Of a DNA stretch of 64,000 bases, positions 1 to 11,700 are shown piece after piece (positions within the stretch are counted from its first letter, which is position 1; each line of letters opens with the position of its first letter). The DNA lies in assembly GCA_947359465.1 (NCBI GenBank), contig OX375883.1, forward strand, positions 14,076,088 through 14,140,087, given 5' to 3'. Source of the DNA: Metellina segmentata. Lineage: Eukaryota > Arthropoda > Arachnida > Araneae > Tetragnathidae. The notes beneath the pieces are model-generated. The model saw nothing but the letters and a program-made list of their open reading frames with translations, was not told the DNA's origin and ran no database searches. The translations under genes were made by a program, and so were the position numbers.

Positions 1-83
1 TAAAAAAATAAATGCAATTTTATTGAATAGATATTCAACTAGTTGCCACCGTCCCAGCCTAAGCCATTCGGTGCATTGCCACA

Positions 84-232
84 TAATTTTGAACCACGGT
101 CAGATGAGGAGACATCTGAGCTGGCACCCCACTCTCCAAACTTCCACACCAACCCAACCCAACGTGAGGACTTTCGGCCATGACAGATTTAAGGTGCACC
201 AGCCGCCTCTACACCATACGCTTACAAACATC
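84..232 (-). mobile_element. SINE body fragment (family 1)
   Basis: Matches the body of the more complete SINE at 43930-44243 in the same orientation, including the motifs ccacggtcagatgagg-like, ctggcaccccactctccaaa and aggtgcaccagccgcctcta. The tRNA-like head and the 3' end are missing, so it is a fragment. It encodes no protein; such elements depend on LINE enzymes. Confidence 0.75.
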
Positions 233-1539
233 ATTTTAATTAAACAAAATTAATTTGAAAATAATCATCGCTGACAATGGAAATAGATTGCACATGGCAT
301 AACAAAAGCAAAGTGAAATTCAAGCAGTCGGCCACTGAGTATTTGTCACCCGGATGCATTCGCGGAAATCCTCACGCTTTCAGCACCCCTTGGCGAGTTG
401 GCGATAGATGACTGTATCGCCAACTGCGATAATCCTAATGTTAAAACTTAGAGGAATTGCCGCTAGAAGGCGTATTAGTTCTGTCGGCGGTTTGAAAAAT
501 CGCGCGCTGTTCTGATGTTGAATGCATTCTGTTTTGTTTATGCTTATGAGAATGTGTGAGGTGAAGAGCTCATGTTTTTCAACGGTCTTTGTATTGAAAG
601 CGGAATAATTTAATTATGAAAAGTTTATTTGTCTTTAGGCGTATTCTTTTGAAAGATTGTATTTACTTTTCAGTTATACATCCAATCTCCTTCAATTTTC
701 AAATGTGTTTTTTTGATGCGTTAGAGATGCAAGAAAAATTTGTTTCAGCTTTGATTTTGAATTGTTTTATGCTATTGCGTTTAATTATATTTGTGAAGTG
801 TAATTTTAGTAGAGGCAGTGAGATTGTTCTTTCTGCGATCAGTAGTTTTAATTTTTGATTTATAGTTAGATGTAATCTAGTTTTTGAGATTACATTATAT
901 GAAAGTCCACAAATTGAATACTTCAGATTCTATTAAAACGGACCATTTCTTTAGATTTTTAGATTGTTACAGGGAATGCAAATTTAAAATTAAGTGATTA
1001 TTTTTAAAAATCAGTGATTTAAATAAGAATTTTAATTTTATTTTCCTTTCTGTTTTATGTGTAATAATATTGAAAATGAAATAACTATGAAGAAGAGACA
1101 TGCTATTTTATTCAAGTTAGTTGAATATTAAATCAGCCTTCCTTTGAAGCACTACATAACCTTTTTTGATAGGGATCATAATTACAAGACAACTCTTTCC
1201 CTTTTGGGCCATTGAATGTCACTCACAAGCCTGTTCATCAGCATAGGTTTTGTTTAAAACATTCCATGTGATTATAAATCCAATGGGCAATTTTGAATCA
1301 TTCTTCTTCATATGATGGGTGAAGATTCGCTTAATATATTTACTCAAGCATTATACCTAAAAAAGTTCCAGGGCCAGTGCGACCCCATTAATTCAAATTA
1401 GAAATACATGCTTTTTCCTAATCTCTGCAGCTATTTTTTTATGTGCTTTCATTTGCAAAATCTTATATTAAGTATTATTTTTTGACCCCTCATATGCCTG
1501 TACCAAAACTTTTGCATTATTAATTTTATATAACTTCCA
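233..1539. other. AT-rich stretch, no gene recognised
   Basis: Only short chance frames are present, without domain signatures. The one distinctive item is a GC-richer dispersed repeat at 346-420, listed separately. Confidence 0.5.
346..420. repeat. Dispersed repeat, inverted partner at 8060-8140
   Basis: This GC-richer stretch contains cctcacgctttcagcacc and ggcgagttggcgatag. It is found again as its reverse complement about 7.7 kb away, with high identity over roughly 75 bases. It could be a conserved end of a DNA transposon or another dispersed repeat. No TSD was found. Confidence 0.6.
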
Positions 1540-1815
1540 TACACCGAACACTGATGTGCTAAAAGTCATGGGATAGCAGTATGCAAATTTACTAGTGCTC
1601 ACATTGCATTAAAAGAGTATAAAGAGTCAGATAGTTATCAGTGCTCTCTGTTAAACTCTTGAATGTCGACCTGCCAAGAATTAACCGAGTTTGAACGTGG
1701 AAGGATAGTTAAAGCTAAACGCATAAGCTTAACATTTTGGACATAGTTGAGACCTTGCTCCACATTGTCAAGGGTGTATCGAGAGTACCTCATAGAAGGA
1801 AGGCATTACCCATCA
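1540..1815 (+). pseudogene. Tc1-like transposase relic (N-terminal part)
   Basis: From the ATG at 1663 the frame reads MSTCQELTEFERGRIVKAKR, the start of the helix-turn-helix region typical of Tc1-type transposases (ELTEFERGRI). It then meets a stop, and reads on as a decayed second helix. The catalytic DDE part is absent. The preceding 120 bases may be the element's 5' terminal region. Assignment rests on the HTH motif only. Confidence 0.6.
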
Positions 1816-2019
1816 CAAGTGCATTTGTGCTAACAGACTTAAGTTCTCATATAGGTATGTTGAAATAAACAATGTAATATGTCGATTTGTTTTTCCAAAA
1901 CCTCTGTTGAACAAAATTTGGGTAGTACTAATGATTTTGTGCTATTCTATTGATACACAAGCGGAAAGGGGAGGTGAGGTGTAAAGGGAATAGTATCATT
2001 CCTGAGTACAAGGAGTGGG

Positions 2020-2110
2020 AAAGCAACTTGCTGGTGGTTCAGTGGGTTTCTCATTGTTAATAGCTTGCAAGTTGTAGATGACATAGGTTCAATTCATGTG
2101 ACTCTACCCC
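2020..2110 (+). mobile_element. tRNA-like SINE head
   Basis: An A-box-like stretch (tggttcagtgggtt) is followed about 45 bases later by a B-box-like aggttcaattc, the internal Pol III promoter layout of a tRNA-derived SINE. The head resembles the family 2 copies at 37.5, 38.5 and 56.9 kb. No clear body follows. Confidence 0.5.
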
Positions 2111-2574
2111 GAGCGTATTTATTTTTTTGCGTCGAACATTTCCTGTTTGTATACGCACACCTAATTCTGTTTTTGCACAAACTTCTTTTTTTTTACTCAG
2201 ATTCAAAATAAATATTTCATTCTCTATTTACTCCAGTCAGTTTGAATTTATTTGCCCAAATTTTACGAAACATTTTTTTTCTATTTGTGGCATAGTAGTA
2301 TCATCTGTTAAACTACATGGGTATTCGTAGCAATTACTGGGGGTTAGCAAGCAGTGGTCACACCTGACCCCATGAAAAGAACTGTCACGGGCAATGCAGT
2401 GGTTAGTCAGTTATATTGCACCCACATATAGATTGCATAACATGTAGTGTATGCGTTTTGGAATGCATGTTTTCATTTACCAATGTATGTATCTACAATG
2501 TTCTAATTGTATTTGGTAACTAACACGACTGTATTCCCAACATCATTACAATGACATGCAACTGGAGGATTTAG

Positions 2575-2975
2575 TGATCTATCATTTGAAGATATTCATG
2601 AATCATTCGAGAAAGCCGTAAGCAAAGATGAATTATTAGAAGAGGTTGGCTTTGAGACTCCTAATCCCACAGAATGTAGTGATAATGAACAATATGATCT
2701 TGTTCTAAATGCAGGTTTAGTAAAAGAATGTCTGGAACTGACCTGAAAATTGGGTAATCATTTTGTCAAACATGATCCTAATGAAAAACGCGCTGGGAAA
2801 TTTCAACGTGAACTGAAGTTCTTGGTAGCCTCTTACAGATAATTATATAATGGCCTAACCGAAACACAACAATTAATAACTGAATTTGTTCGTAAAATTG
2901 TTGAAACATTCGCAGAAGATGATACTCATGCTCGTCCAAACAGAATTAGGTGTACATTAGTTTTGACTCAAAAAG
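2575..2975 (+). pseudogene. Decayed exon of an unidentified gene
   Basis: A reading frame with protein-like composition (FEDIHESFEKAVSKDELLEE and later VKHDPNEKRAGKFQRELKF) runs here with two internal stops (after CLELT and after FLVASYR). It ends at AAAAG followed by gtgagt, a good 5' splice site at 2976. I do not recognise the family. The coding character and donor site suggest an exon of an old transposon gene or host-gene copy. Confidence 0.45.
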
Positions 2976-3344
2976 GTGAGTTTGTGATCTCATTTGTATT
3001 GTACTGATGTGCACACTTTATATTTTCAGGTTCCTCATCCTTCAGATTTTTAACTATCCCTTACTTGTATTTATGTTTTTGTAATTTCTATTATCAAAAT
3101 GTGTTTCTATGTGGTTTTGTTTTTATTTCTTGAAGCAGGTGTTTTTGTGATAGCAGTTATTGCCAAAATGTTAAGTAATTTTTTAAATTACCCAATTTTT
3201 TACAAAAATAAACATTTTCTCTATTAAAAAAAAAAAGTTTCAAGATAAAAAAAAAAAAAATTAAGATTGGAAATACTTAAATTTGAATAATTCTACACTT
3301 AATGGTCATAAGTTAAATTTTCATGCAAAAAGTTTTTTTTTGAG

Positions 3345-3935
3345 TCTTGTATGGTTAATTATATTTACAGAAAATTGGGATACGCAGCGAAAACTACCCT
3401 CCAAAAACTTGAATCTCTTCAAAATTCTACTCTACGTATTATCTGTGGTTACCCCTGGTACTACCGAAACGCTAAAATTCGCGAAGATCTTGAAATTACC
3501 GAACTTAAAACTTACTTCAGTAAACTTGCTACTAATTTTTATGCTAATCTTGAATTAATTGATAACCCTGCCATCCAGTGTATCCCCAGGTATGACCCTC
3601 GTCAACCCGAATATAATAAAAGACCCAGAGTCATTCTTAATCCTTAATGTTCTTACTATTTAAATCTCCTGCTTTTATTTTTTCTTTAATTTAATAATTC
3701 TTAAGCCTTCCTTGTCATCTTGCATCTTATGTACTGTTCCAATTGGACTCGTCCTTGATCTGCCCAATTTCTAAGCCACCTGTTTTCATTGGACAACCAA
3801 CTGCACTCACTCTACCTTACATATTTCAGTGAACTTCAAAACCTGCTCAGTTCCCAACTACTTTCTGAGGGAGATAGAAGGCCTTCGGCCTAAGTTCTCC
3901 GGCTAACCCATAATTTCATTTTCATTTACAGAAAA
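3345..3935 (+). pseudogene. LINE 3' fragment (Jockey/CR1-like ORF2 C-terminus)
   Basis: The 3351-3647 frame (about 98 aa) reads like the C-terminal region downstream of a LINE reverse transcriptase: LQKLESLQNSTLRIICGYPW, then REDLEI and a proline-rich end. A UTR follows with the ggccttcggcctaagttctccggctaaccc motif and a short atttcattttcattt tail ending near 3926, which is typical of Jockey-type 3' ends. RT and endonuclease domains are absent, so this is a 5'-truncated dead copy. A poly-A-rich stretch at 3223-3262 lies just upstream. Confidence 0.7.
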
Positions 3936-5300
3936 ATGAATTTTTGTAATGTATGACTAAATTACTTGATATTTAAAGTTTATTGTGTATTGAAATGAAA
4001 ATAAAAATTTTTATGTACCATTTTTGTTTCTTTGTTTTTCTTGTAAGACATTAATTAAAAAATACCTTCTATAATGAATTGAAGTACATATATTCACTGT
4101 AACTGAAACACTTCTTTTTGTTTACCTTCATGTGTTTGTTTACAAAAATATCTTGCAATGTCAGAATCAGTCTCAATAAATCATTCTGAATACATTAAAT
4201 GTTGCTTACAATTTGTACTAAAAGATTTATATTTAGTTCTGATTTTCATAATTATTCAAGATTGCCAATGTTGTCTGGTACACGCAAGTATTGTTAAAAT
4301 TGAGAATTGGTAACCTAGTAATTTTTTTCTGGATTGAACTGTTTTGGAATGTAATTTAAATTGAACTTTAGAACTGAAATAATTATACTTATATGTGGAA
4401 TATAATATAGACCAAGATAATTGCATGCATAATAACATTTAGAGCTTCGATGAAAATCCAAATTTTTCCCATATTGTGTTTGGAGAAAGCCTACTTGTGT
4501 GTAATGTCAACAGAGGTCCCTTGTTTTTCAATAACACTATATATCATAGTGTCAATGTTTTCTTGGGAACTTTCTGTAAGAAGTCGGTCAGACTTTTTCG
4601 TATCTTGCAGAGAACAGTGTTTTGAAAATTTTTTTACACATATTTGTTTTGAAGGCACACGATGTAACCCAAAGTAATTTTACAATTTTCTAGAAGTCTC
4701 CATCATAGAGAATTCATTTTGATCAAATATTTTGCTAAAATGTGCTGAGATTCACACTCACTAACCTAGATCAGCTTCCTAAATAAATGACAATCAAACC
4801 CTGTAAAAGCTGTAGAGCAAAATGGTCTTAAGAAATCATGTGGATGGAAGACTAAATATGCAGTGCTGGCAGTCATTTGACTGATATTAAATTCAATGAA
4901 TAATGTCAATCATTGAGTGCACAATGAAATTAGAAATGTTTTATTTAAAAGTTATTCCAAAACAAAATGATGTCCTATGTAAACATCCTGCATAACAACT
5001 GAATAAATTGTAAACCAATATTTAGGTTGGTAAATATTTTCAAGTCGTAAAATTTTCTGTAGCTATACATTCTGATTCTTGCAACTTTAGCAATATTGGC
5101 TTTAGTCAGATTTACATTCAAAGCTTATCTAGAACCACGAGTCAGCTAAACTTGTTCAAAGTAGACTTCTGTGAAACTTATAAAAATGTGCTCATGCTAT
5201 CTCCATATATTTAACTCACTCAACATCTCTCCTGATCAGGACATGAAAATTTTAGATAAAATAATTTTTGAAAAATTAATTAAATCAGCATCATGCTAAT
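3936..5300. other. AT-rich stretch, no gene recognised
   Basis: Short frames on both strands lack domain motifs and have AT-driven composition. No repeat or RNA gene could be supported. Confidence 0.45.
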
Positions 5301-5305
5301 ATAAC

Positions 5306-5545
5306 AGGTGCCGTGGTGGGAAGAGCAACCAGAGGGTTGGAAGTTCGAATCCAGCCAAAGACCGTCATGTAGAAGGGGGCTGGTGCATGTTAAATCTGTT
5401 GTGTTGCCTCGCTATATGACCATGATTCAAAATTATGTTGTCTTAATCTTTCCCTTTCGGGTTGATCCAGGATCGTCACAAATAGCCCATTGTGTTGCTC
5501 CAGTGGGAGAGAGAGAGACGTTAATTAAAAATATCATTAGATATA
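5306..5545 (+). mobile_element. tRNA-derived SINE
   Basis: It begins with a tRNA-like head whose B box is gttggaagttcgaatcc. The body includes ccaaagaccgtc, ggctggtgcatgttaaat and tttccctttcgg, and the 3' end is gacgttaattaaaaat. It is the same family as the copy at 5804-6040, with an internal deletion relative to it. Confidence 0.75.
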
Positions 5546-5803
5546 CCACATTTCATCAAAATGTTGGTTTTAGACTAATCAGTAGCATGTTATAACTCCT
5601 AAAAGGTCTTGTGAATAAATTATTGCACGCTTAGTAATTAAACGAATAATATTACTCAGATTAATATTGTAATTTTATTATAAAACAAAAAATCTTTTCT
5701 TCTGTTCATAATAAGAAAAATTATAAATTTAATCATTGATTATGTATTTTTTGGCATACAAAACTAATATATGATGTAACTCCTAAAAAACTACAACTAT
5801 AAC

Positions 5804-6040
5804 AGGTGCCATGGTTGGAAGAGTAATGGACTAGCAACCGGAGGGTTGGGAGTTCGAATCCTGCCAAAGACCGTCGTGTAGAAAGGGGGCTGGTGCATGT
5901 TAAATATATTGTGTTCTTACATTAGCGTGGTGTGTAAGTTTGGAGTGCCAGCTTGGGTGTTGCCTCGTTATTTAAAAATGATTCAAAATTATGTTGTGTC
6001 TTAATTTTTCCCTTTGCGGTTATAAAAATAACCAAGTAGC
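5804..6040 (+). mobile_element. tRNA-derived SINE
   Basis: The head has an A-box region (ggtgccatggttggaagagt) and the B box gggagttcgaatcc. The body shares ggctggtgcatgttaaat and the gtgtgtaagtttggagtgcc segment with the other family 1 SINEs. The 3' end is decayed. Confidence 0.75.
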
Positions 6041-6391
6041 ATAATTTTCATAATCGCCAAATTGAACTTACTTTTAGACCAAAGTGGCCAAGGGTCTGAA
6101 AAGTAGGGATGCGACATCAATGTCGATATTTTCAAAACATTGATGTATTGGAGCCTATGTCGCATCACTAGGTGCTAAACCAGTTTTAAGAAATGGGGAA
6201 GAAAGTTTTAATACACTGAATTTTAAAAACATCGATGTTTTGGGGGCGATGCATTATCAACCTTGATGTTTTAATTTTGAATATTGATACTTCAAAACAT
6301 TGATGTTTAGCTGTCGATGTTGCATCCGAACCACACAGTATACATCGTGTTACTTTGCGGGCCTCTAGCAAAGACCTTCTCAAGCCAACAG
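6041..6391. mobile_element. MITE with imperfect terminal inverted repeats
   Basis: The core is about 6106-6336. The left end gggatgcgacatcaatgtcg and the right end (reverse complement ggatgcaacatcgacagc) form imperfect inverted repeats. The internal DNA repeats cattgatgt / acatcgatg several times, which gives strong self-complementarity. No coding capacity was seen. This resembles hAT-type MITEs, but a target duplication was not resolved. Confidence 0.5.
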
Positions 6392-6870
6392 TCAATGCTT
6401 CATCACACTACTACTCAAAATACCCACCAACTTACCTAATGTTGTGAAGAACGGCATAAGTTTGGCAGTCACAAATCTGTCCAAGGCCAGGAGGGCCTGG
6501 TGACACTGAGGGTGTTGTGAGTAAGTTTTGGTAGCCTCTTTTAGGAAAAGGAGATCACCCCTAAGGTGTTCCGTGAGTTTACAGTGGAAGATGTAATGGC
6601 GAGTCAACAAACTCTCCACACTGACACAGATCAGAAACTTGCTTTCCGAAAAAAAAAAAAAAATTTAAGTATTCCGGAAAGCGACCATGGCCTATGAGTA
6701 GCTGGGATGTTATGGGGTGGTACACATATTGACTAATATCTGGAGTGGGAAAAAAATTGTGCATTCTTCTACCTATTGTATCTGCACTCCATCGTAGTTC
6801 CCACAATTCCATAAGGATCTTGAGAATTTGAACTGACAAGGCAATTGTGCCCACATTTCACAGACAGTGA
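6392..6870 (-). pseudogene. LINE ORF2 C-terminal fragment
   Basis: Two adjacent minus frames carry the region after the RNase H/RT of a LINE: a W-x-x-RW-x-x-x-x-x-GR motif, LIGHGRFPEYL, the cysteine pair LCQCGEFVDSPLHL, and CKLTEHLRGDL. They are in different frames, joined near an A-rich run at about 6648-6662, so at least one frameshift exists. No RT core is present. It is a different LINE lineage from the copy at 13150-16377. Confidence 0.6.
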
Positions 6871-6904
6871 ATTTTGACAGTATCAGTCTTGTCACCACCC
6901 ATGT

Positions 6905-7050
6905 GACATATTGACTGCAGCGACAAAGTAATGTTGTTAGGTGCGACACGACTTCAGAGAAAAAGCACTGTTGTCGTCACGTGAGAGGTGACTTACGACC
7001 ACAGAGACATAGTACTGTTGTTACGTGAGAAGTGACTAATGACCGTTAAG
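6905..7050. repeat. Short degenerate tandem repeat (about 40-45 bp)
   Basis: Three diverged copies are recognisable around the words gtaatgttgtta (about 6926), gcactgttgtcg (about 6966) and gtactgttgtta (about 7011). Each is followed by a gtgagaggtgact-like word. No function is evident. Confidence 0.5.
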
Positions 7051-8039
7051 GGTTAAAATGGTAATAAACAACAACATAATACATAAAGTGATTTAAAATA
7101 CAGAATAATGTAGGTCCTTGAAATAAAAATATTTATTAGACGGGAAAAAACTACATGTTTTGCTTGAGTTACAAATATATATTAAACACATTATAAAATA
7201 TATGTTTGTGACACATCCTAATAACTTTAACAATAAATATGAAATAAAACAAATTAAAAATTTTTTGGTCCTTTATGAATGCACGTGTAAAAAAATTTTG
7301 TCTCCATAGCAGCCCAAATGCAAGTGCTATAATTATAGGATATGAGATAGAAAAAACTTTGTTTAAAGAAAGCTAAGCTATTGAAAACAGACAAAATGGA
7401 ATATTTTTTCAATTTAAATTTTGTTATCTTGAGCTCAAATGAGTGAAACAAATCGAGAAGTGTATTTGTTTACAAAAAAATTACTTTGCTTAAATCTTAA
7501 TACTTATTATTGATAACTGCTTTTACTAAGTTTATATTTACTACTAGTTGTCTCAACAAACAGTGGCGAGATTATATTAGGTAGACGATCAAACAAGAGA
7601 TTTGATTCATAAGAAACTATATTATGAAAATACAAACACTGTGTAGGTTATAAGGGCGAATAAGTTCCACAATAAACAAATACATACTCATCAATTCTTT
7701 GTATTTGACGAGTTTTAGAGTCAGTGATCATTTTATATTGTAAAAATCATAACAAAAGGCAATTGATTGACTAAATTTCAAATAAATGTGAACATATATA
7801 ATTTGTTTACATGGGGGTACGTTTTTGCCGCCTGCTTCTTATATCAACCAATTCTTCGAAGTAGTTACAATACAGACAGATAAAGAATTGCAAAAATATT
7901 TGCACATTACTATCTAGAATGTCAACATATATTTAGAATATCCAAAAAGAAAATCATACGGAAAATCATAGCACTCAGCGAGAGAAAAATGGCGATCTTT
8001 TTTACAACGTAGTAGGGTTGCTCGAGAAATTGAGAAGGA
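7051..8039. other. AT-rich stretch, no gene recognised
   Basis: Only short AT-driven frames and no repeat structure that could be supported. Confidence 0.45.
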
Positions 8040-8145
8040 TTGCCAATTTCCCCAGTCTTCGGTTCTCAAAGCGCTTTCTATCGCCAACTCGCCAAGAGGT
8101 GCTGAAAGCGTGAGGGTTTCCGCGTATGCCACCCGCATTCAAAAA
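8040..8145. repeat. Dispersed repeat, inverted partner of 346-420
   Basis: Contains ctatcgccaactcgcc and ggtgctgaaagcgtgagg, the reverse complement of the sequence at 346-420. Flanking bases differ between the two copies. Confidence 0.6.
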
Positions 8146-8495
8146 GAAAAAATTATAAAGCACAGAAAAATTAATTTCGTTTTCGGTCAGCGGCCAAATA
8201 CGACAAGAGTCCGAAATTTCCAGTTTTCAAACGACTTTTCCAGATTCATGAAATTCCCCGACAATTCTCGGTTCTCCAGCACTTTACGTTTTTGCGATCT
8301 TTTTCTCCAAAGTTTTTTTTCAATCGAGCGGGGTTTTTTTTTTCGGAATTGGATAACCGATTGCTTCAAATTTTCGGAACATAATCACCTTTGAAAATCT
8401 TCAAAATTTTTCTTTATATATCTTTACTGGGATAGTTTTCACAAAGAATTAAAAGCATAAAAAAAAAAGCTAGATTAAAAAAAATGCAATACATC
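8146..8495. other. No gene recognised; left flank of the Copia insertion
   Basis: AT-rich with two overlapping short frames on opposite strands and no motif. It ends with the 5-bp target duplication gggtt at 8496-8500. Confidence 0.4.
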
Positions 8496-8500
8496 GGGTT

Positions 8501-8702
8501 TGTTTGAATAATTATTTGAACGATGTTATTTAGCAGAGATAATCTAACGTTACTTTATTGAAAAAAGAAAGAACCGTAACAAAAAAGAGATCATAATTAA
8601 AGCTAGCGAAAAACAGCACGAGCCACTTAAAAGATAGAACTAATACAAAAAAGTTACAGTTATAACAAAACACGTTAACACTTAGAATAACTAGTTACAA
8701 CA
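8501..8702 (-). repeat. Copia 3' LTR (intact)
   Basis: On the minus strand it begins TGTTGTAACTAGTTATTC and ends with TTATTCAAACA. It is complete and differs from the split 5' LTR only near its 3' end (attatttgaacg versus attctttgaaag on the plus strand). Confidence 0.95.
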
Positions 8703-8711
8703 CTTTCCCTT
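8703..8711 (-). promoter_or_regulatory. Copia polypurine tract
   Basis: Read on the minus strand, aagggaaag lies directly against the start of the 3' LTR, the expected place and composition for the plus-strand DNA primer. Confidence 0.8.
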
Positions 8712-8732
8712 GTTAATTGGGTTTTTGATTGA

Positions 8733-11700
8733 TTAGTTCATAAGTCCCATTTGTTGACACAAGATCAATAAGCGAGGCTTGGTTAATGGCTTGGTCATAA
8801 TATCAGCAAGTTGTCTTTCGGTTGATACTTTTTCAACATGCACCTTGCCTTCCATCACTTTTTCACGAATAAAGAAATGCTTGATTTCGATATGTTTGGT
8901 CCTTCGATGATATTCCGGATTGCGGGCAAGCTTTACAGCTGCTTGATTGTCTACTTGAAGTGAGGGCACTTCTTTTAGGTTCACTATTTCCTGATACAGT
9001 CTTGTAAGCCAAAGGACTTCTTTGACTGCCTCAGATGCTGCCACAACTTCAGCCTCTGTGGTTGAAGTGGCTACAACAGATTGTCTCTGACTGTGCCAAG
9101 AAATCGCACCTCCGGCGTATACCATTACTGAACCAGATGTTGATCTTCCTGTATTAGAACATCCACCGAAATCTGCATCACTGTAGCATTCCAGCACTCT
9201 ACTTGTACCAGTTACATGGTAAGTGATTGCCAGATTAGTTGTACCTGCTATGTAGCGGAACACTATCTTTACTCTCACAATATCCTCTGTAGATGGATTT
9301 TCTAGTGACCTGGATAGAAACCCAACACTGTAAGCTATATCTGGCCCTGTTCCCACCATCAGATACATTAAGGCACCAACCGCCTGACGATATGGGAAAT
9401 CCGGTCTTTTGGTGTCCTCAGGTTTCAGGAACTTAGATTCCTTTAGCATGGGAGTTAGCGCAGGTTTGCACCCTTCAAATCCAAACCGCTGGAGGATTTT
9501 TCTGGCATATCCTTTCTGATTAATTTCAATAGAGCCATCTTTGTGACGTTCAATTTCAAGTCCCAGAAAGCAGGAAACTTTTCCAATGCACATCTTAAAT
9601 CTAGCTTTTAATTCTTTAAGGAATGCATCCATGTCCTCTTGGTTAGTTGCAGCAACCAGTCCATCGTCAACATATAACACTATGAGTACTTTATTACCGT
9701 TCTCTTCTCTAATATATAGACACGGGTCAGCATCACTTGCTTTAAAACCAAGTGTCAGCAAAAACTGGCCAAAACACTTGTTCCAGCAACGTGGAGCCTG
9801 TTTCAGACCATACAAGCTGCGCTTGAGCCTGCAAACGCGTCCTGTTCCATCCTTATAGCCTTCTGGCTGTTGCATGTAGATGGTTTCATCAAGTTCTCCA
9901 TACAGAAAGGCTGTTGATACGTCAAACTGCGACAAATACATTTTCTCCTCAGCAGCAATGCTCAATATTGCACGTATTGTTCCCAACTTTGCTACTGGAC
10001 TGTAAGTTTCACTGTAATCAATGCCTTGGCGTTGACTGTAACCTTTCACGACAAGCCTAGCTTTGTATTTGTTGATGCTGCCATCTGGATTTGTCTTGAT
10101 TTTGTAGACCCATCTGCATGGTATAACCTTGCTTCCTGCTGGTAGATCAGTCAGCTCCCATGTTTGGTTTTCTTTATGAGAAGTCAATTCATTGTCCATG
10201 GCTTTCTTCCAGTTTACACTTTCTTTGCCATTAACTGCCTCTTCAAATGTTCCAGGACTGTCAGTGTCATAAACAAATGATTCGGCTTCCATAATGTAGT
10301 CCTCAAAACGCGCAGGCTGGTGTAATAGAGAACGGTTTCGCAACTGTCTATCACCTGAATTTTTGAGCTCCTTACCATTGTCTTCTTCGACATCACTTGT
10401 TCCTGGCACTCCTGGCTCATTTTCTTCTGATTCATCTTCAGAATCGCTTTGAGATTTTTGTTTTCCAATCAATTTCTCCTCATCGGACTTTCCCTCATCA
10501 GGAAGTCCTTTTATCATCAGTTTAATGTGGTCATATTTGCTAGATTTCTCTTGAAAAATTACATCTCTTGAGAAAATCACTCGGTTCTCTCCTTTCAACC
10601 AAATCCTGTAACGCTCATCACCGTCATATCCAACAAGATAGCCCTTGACAGCTTTCTTGTCCATTTTCCTCCTCTTTTGAACAGGAATATGAACATAGCA
10701 AGTGGAACTCATCACTCGCAAATGTTTCAGGCGAGGTTTCTTTTTCATCCACAATTCATATGGGCTAGCACCTTCCACTGATGATTTGCCTGTTCTGTTC
10801 AAAATATATACAGCAGAGGTAACGAGTTCAGCCCACATTGCAGCAGGATAATTGGCATCAGGATTTGAATATTTGAATGTTCTTGCCATTTCTACAATGG
10901 TGCGCATCTCACGTTCACTGGCGCCATTTTGCTCTGGCGTGTAAGGTGCAGTTAGTCTTTGCGTGATTCCTTCTTGGCATAAAACGGCACAAACTTCTTT
11001 GTTGTCAAATTCACCCCCATTGTCACTGAGAAATTCTTTAACAGAATGCCCTAAGTTTTTAGCATGAGCGAGCATTTGCTTAAGCACATTCTTTACTTCT
11101 GATTTTTCCTTAATTACAAAACTATAGCGAAATTTGGTATAACTATCTTTGAATACAACCAAGAATCGTTTCTTTTGAAACGAGTAATCAAAGGGTCCAC
11201 ACACATCAGCTGAAACCAGTTCACCAGGATGGGAAGCTTTCTTTCTGGTTCCAAATGGTAATCGATGTGCTTTGCCATAAACACATGATTCACAGGGTTC
11301 GTTATCTAGGCGAACACTGATTCCCAGTTCTTTTTGCAATATATCTTTGATGTGGCGTTTATCTTGATGTCCCCATCTTTCATGATACAGCTGCAACAAG
11401 GAGCTGTCTTCCACAACTGCATTTACTTCTGCTCCTTTCTCAGGCACAATCGGTTCAATAGCAGCCTTGAAGAGAGTTCCATTTACACTTCGTGTTCCAT
11501 ATAGTACAGCTACTCCATTGACTATTAGCCAACACTCAGTAGGGGATGACCTGAATTCACTATTGACATTCCTATCTTGAGCAGCCAGCACTGAAAACAA
11601 GTTTCTGCTTATCTCGGGCACATACCAGACATCTTGTAGTTGAATTTCTTGGCATTTCTCATTAATAGTGGTCTTTACACAAATAGTGCCTTTTCCGAGT

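Noticed and set aside
9586..9858. Plus-strand frames opposite Copia, LINE and Pao polymerase genes (also at 11.8-12.4, 13.6-16.3 and 50.2-52.5 kb)
   Set aside because: All are antisense shadows of long real coding frames.
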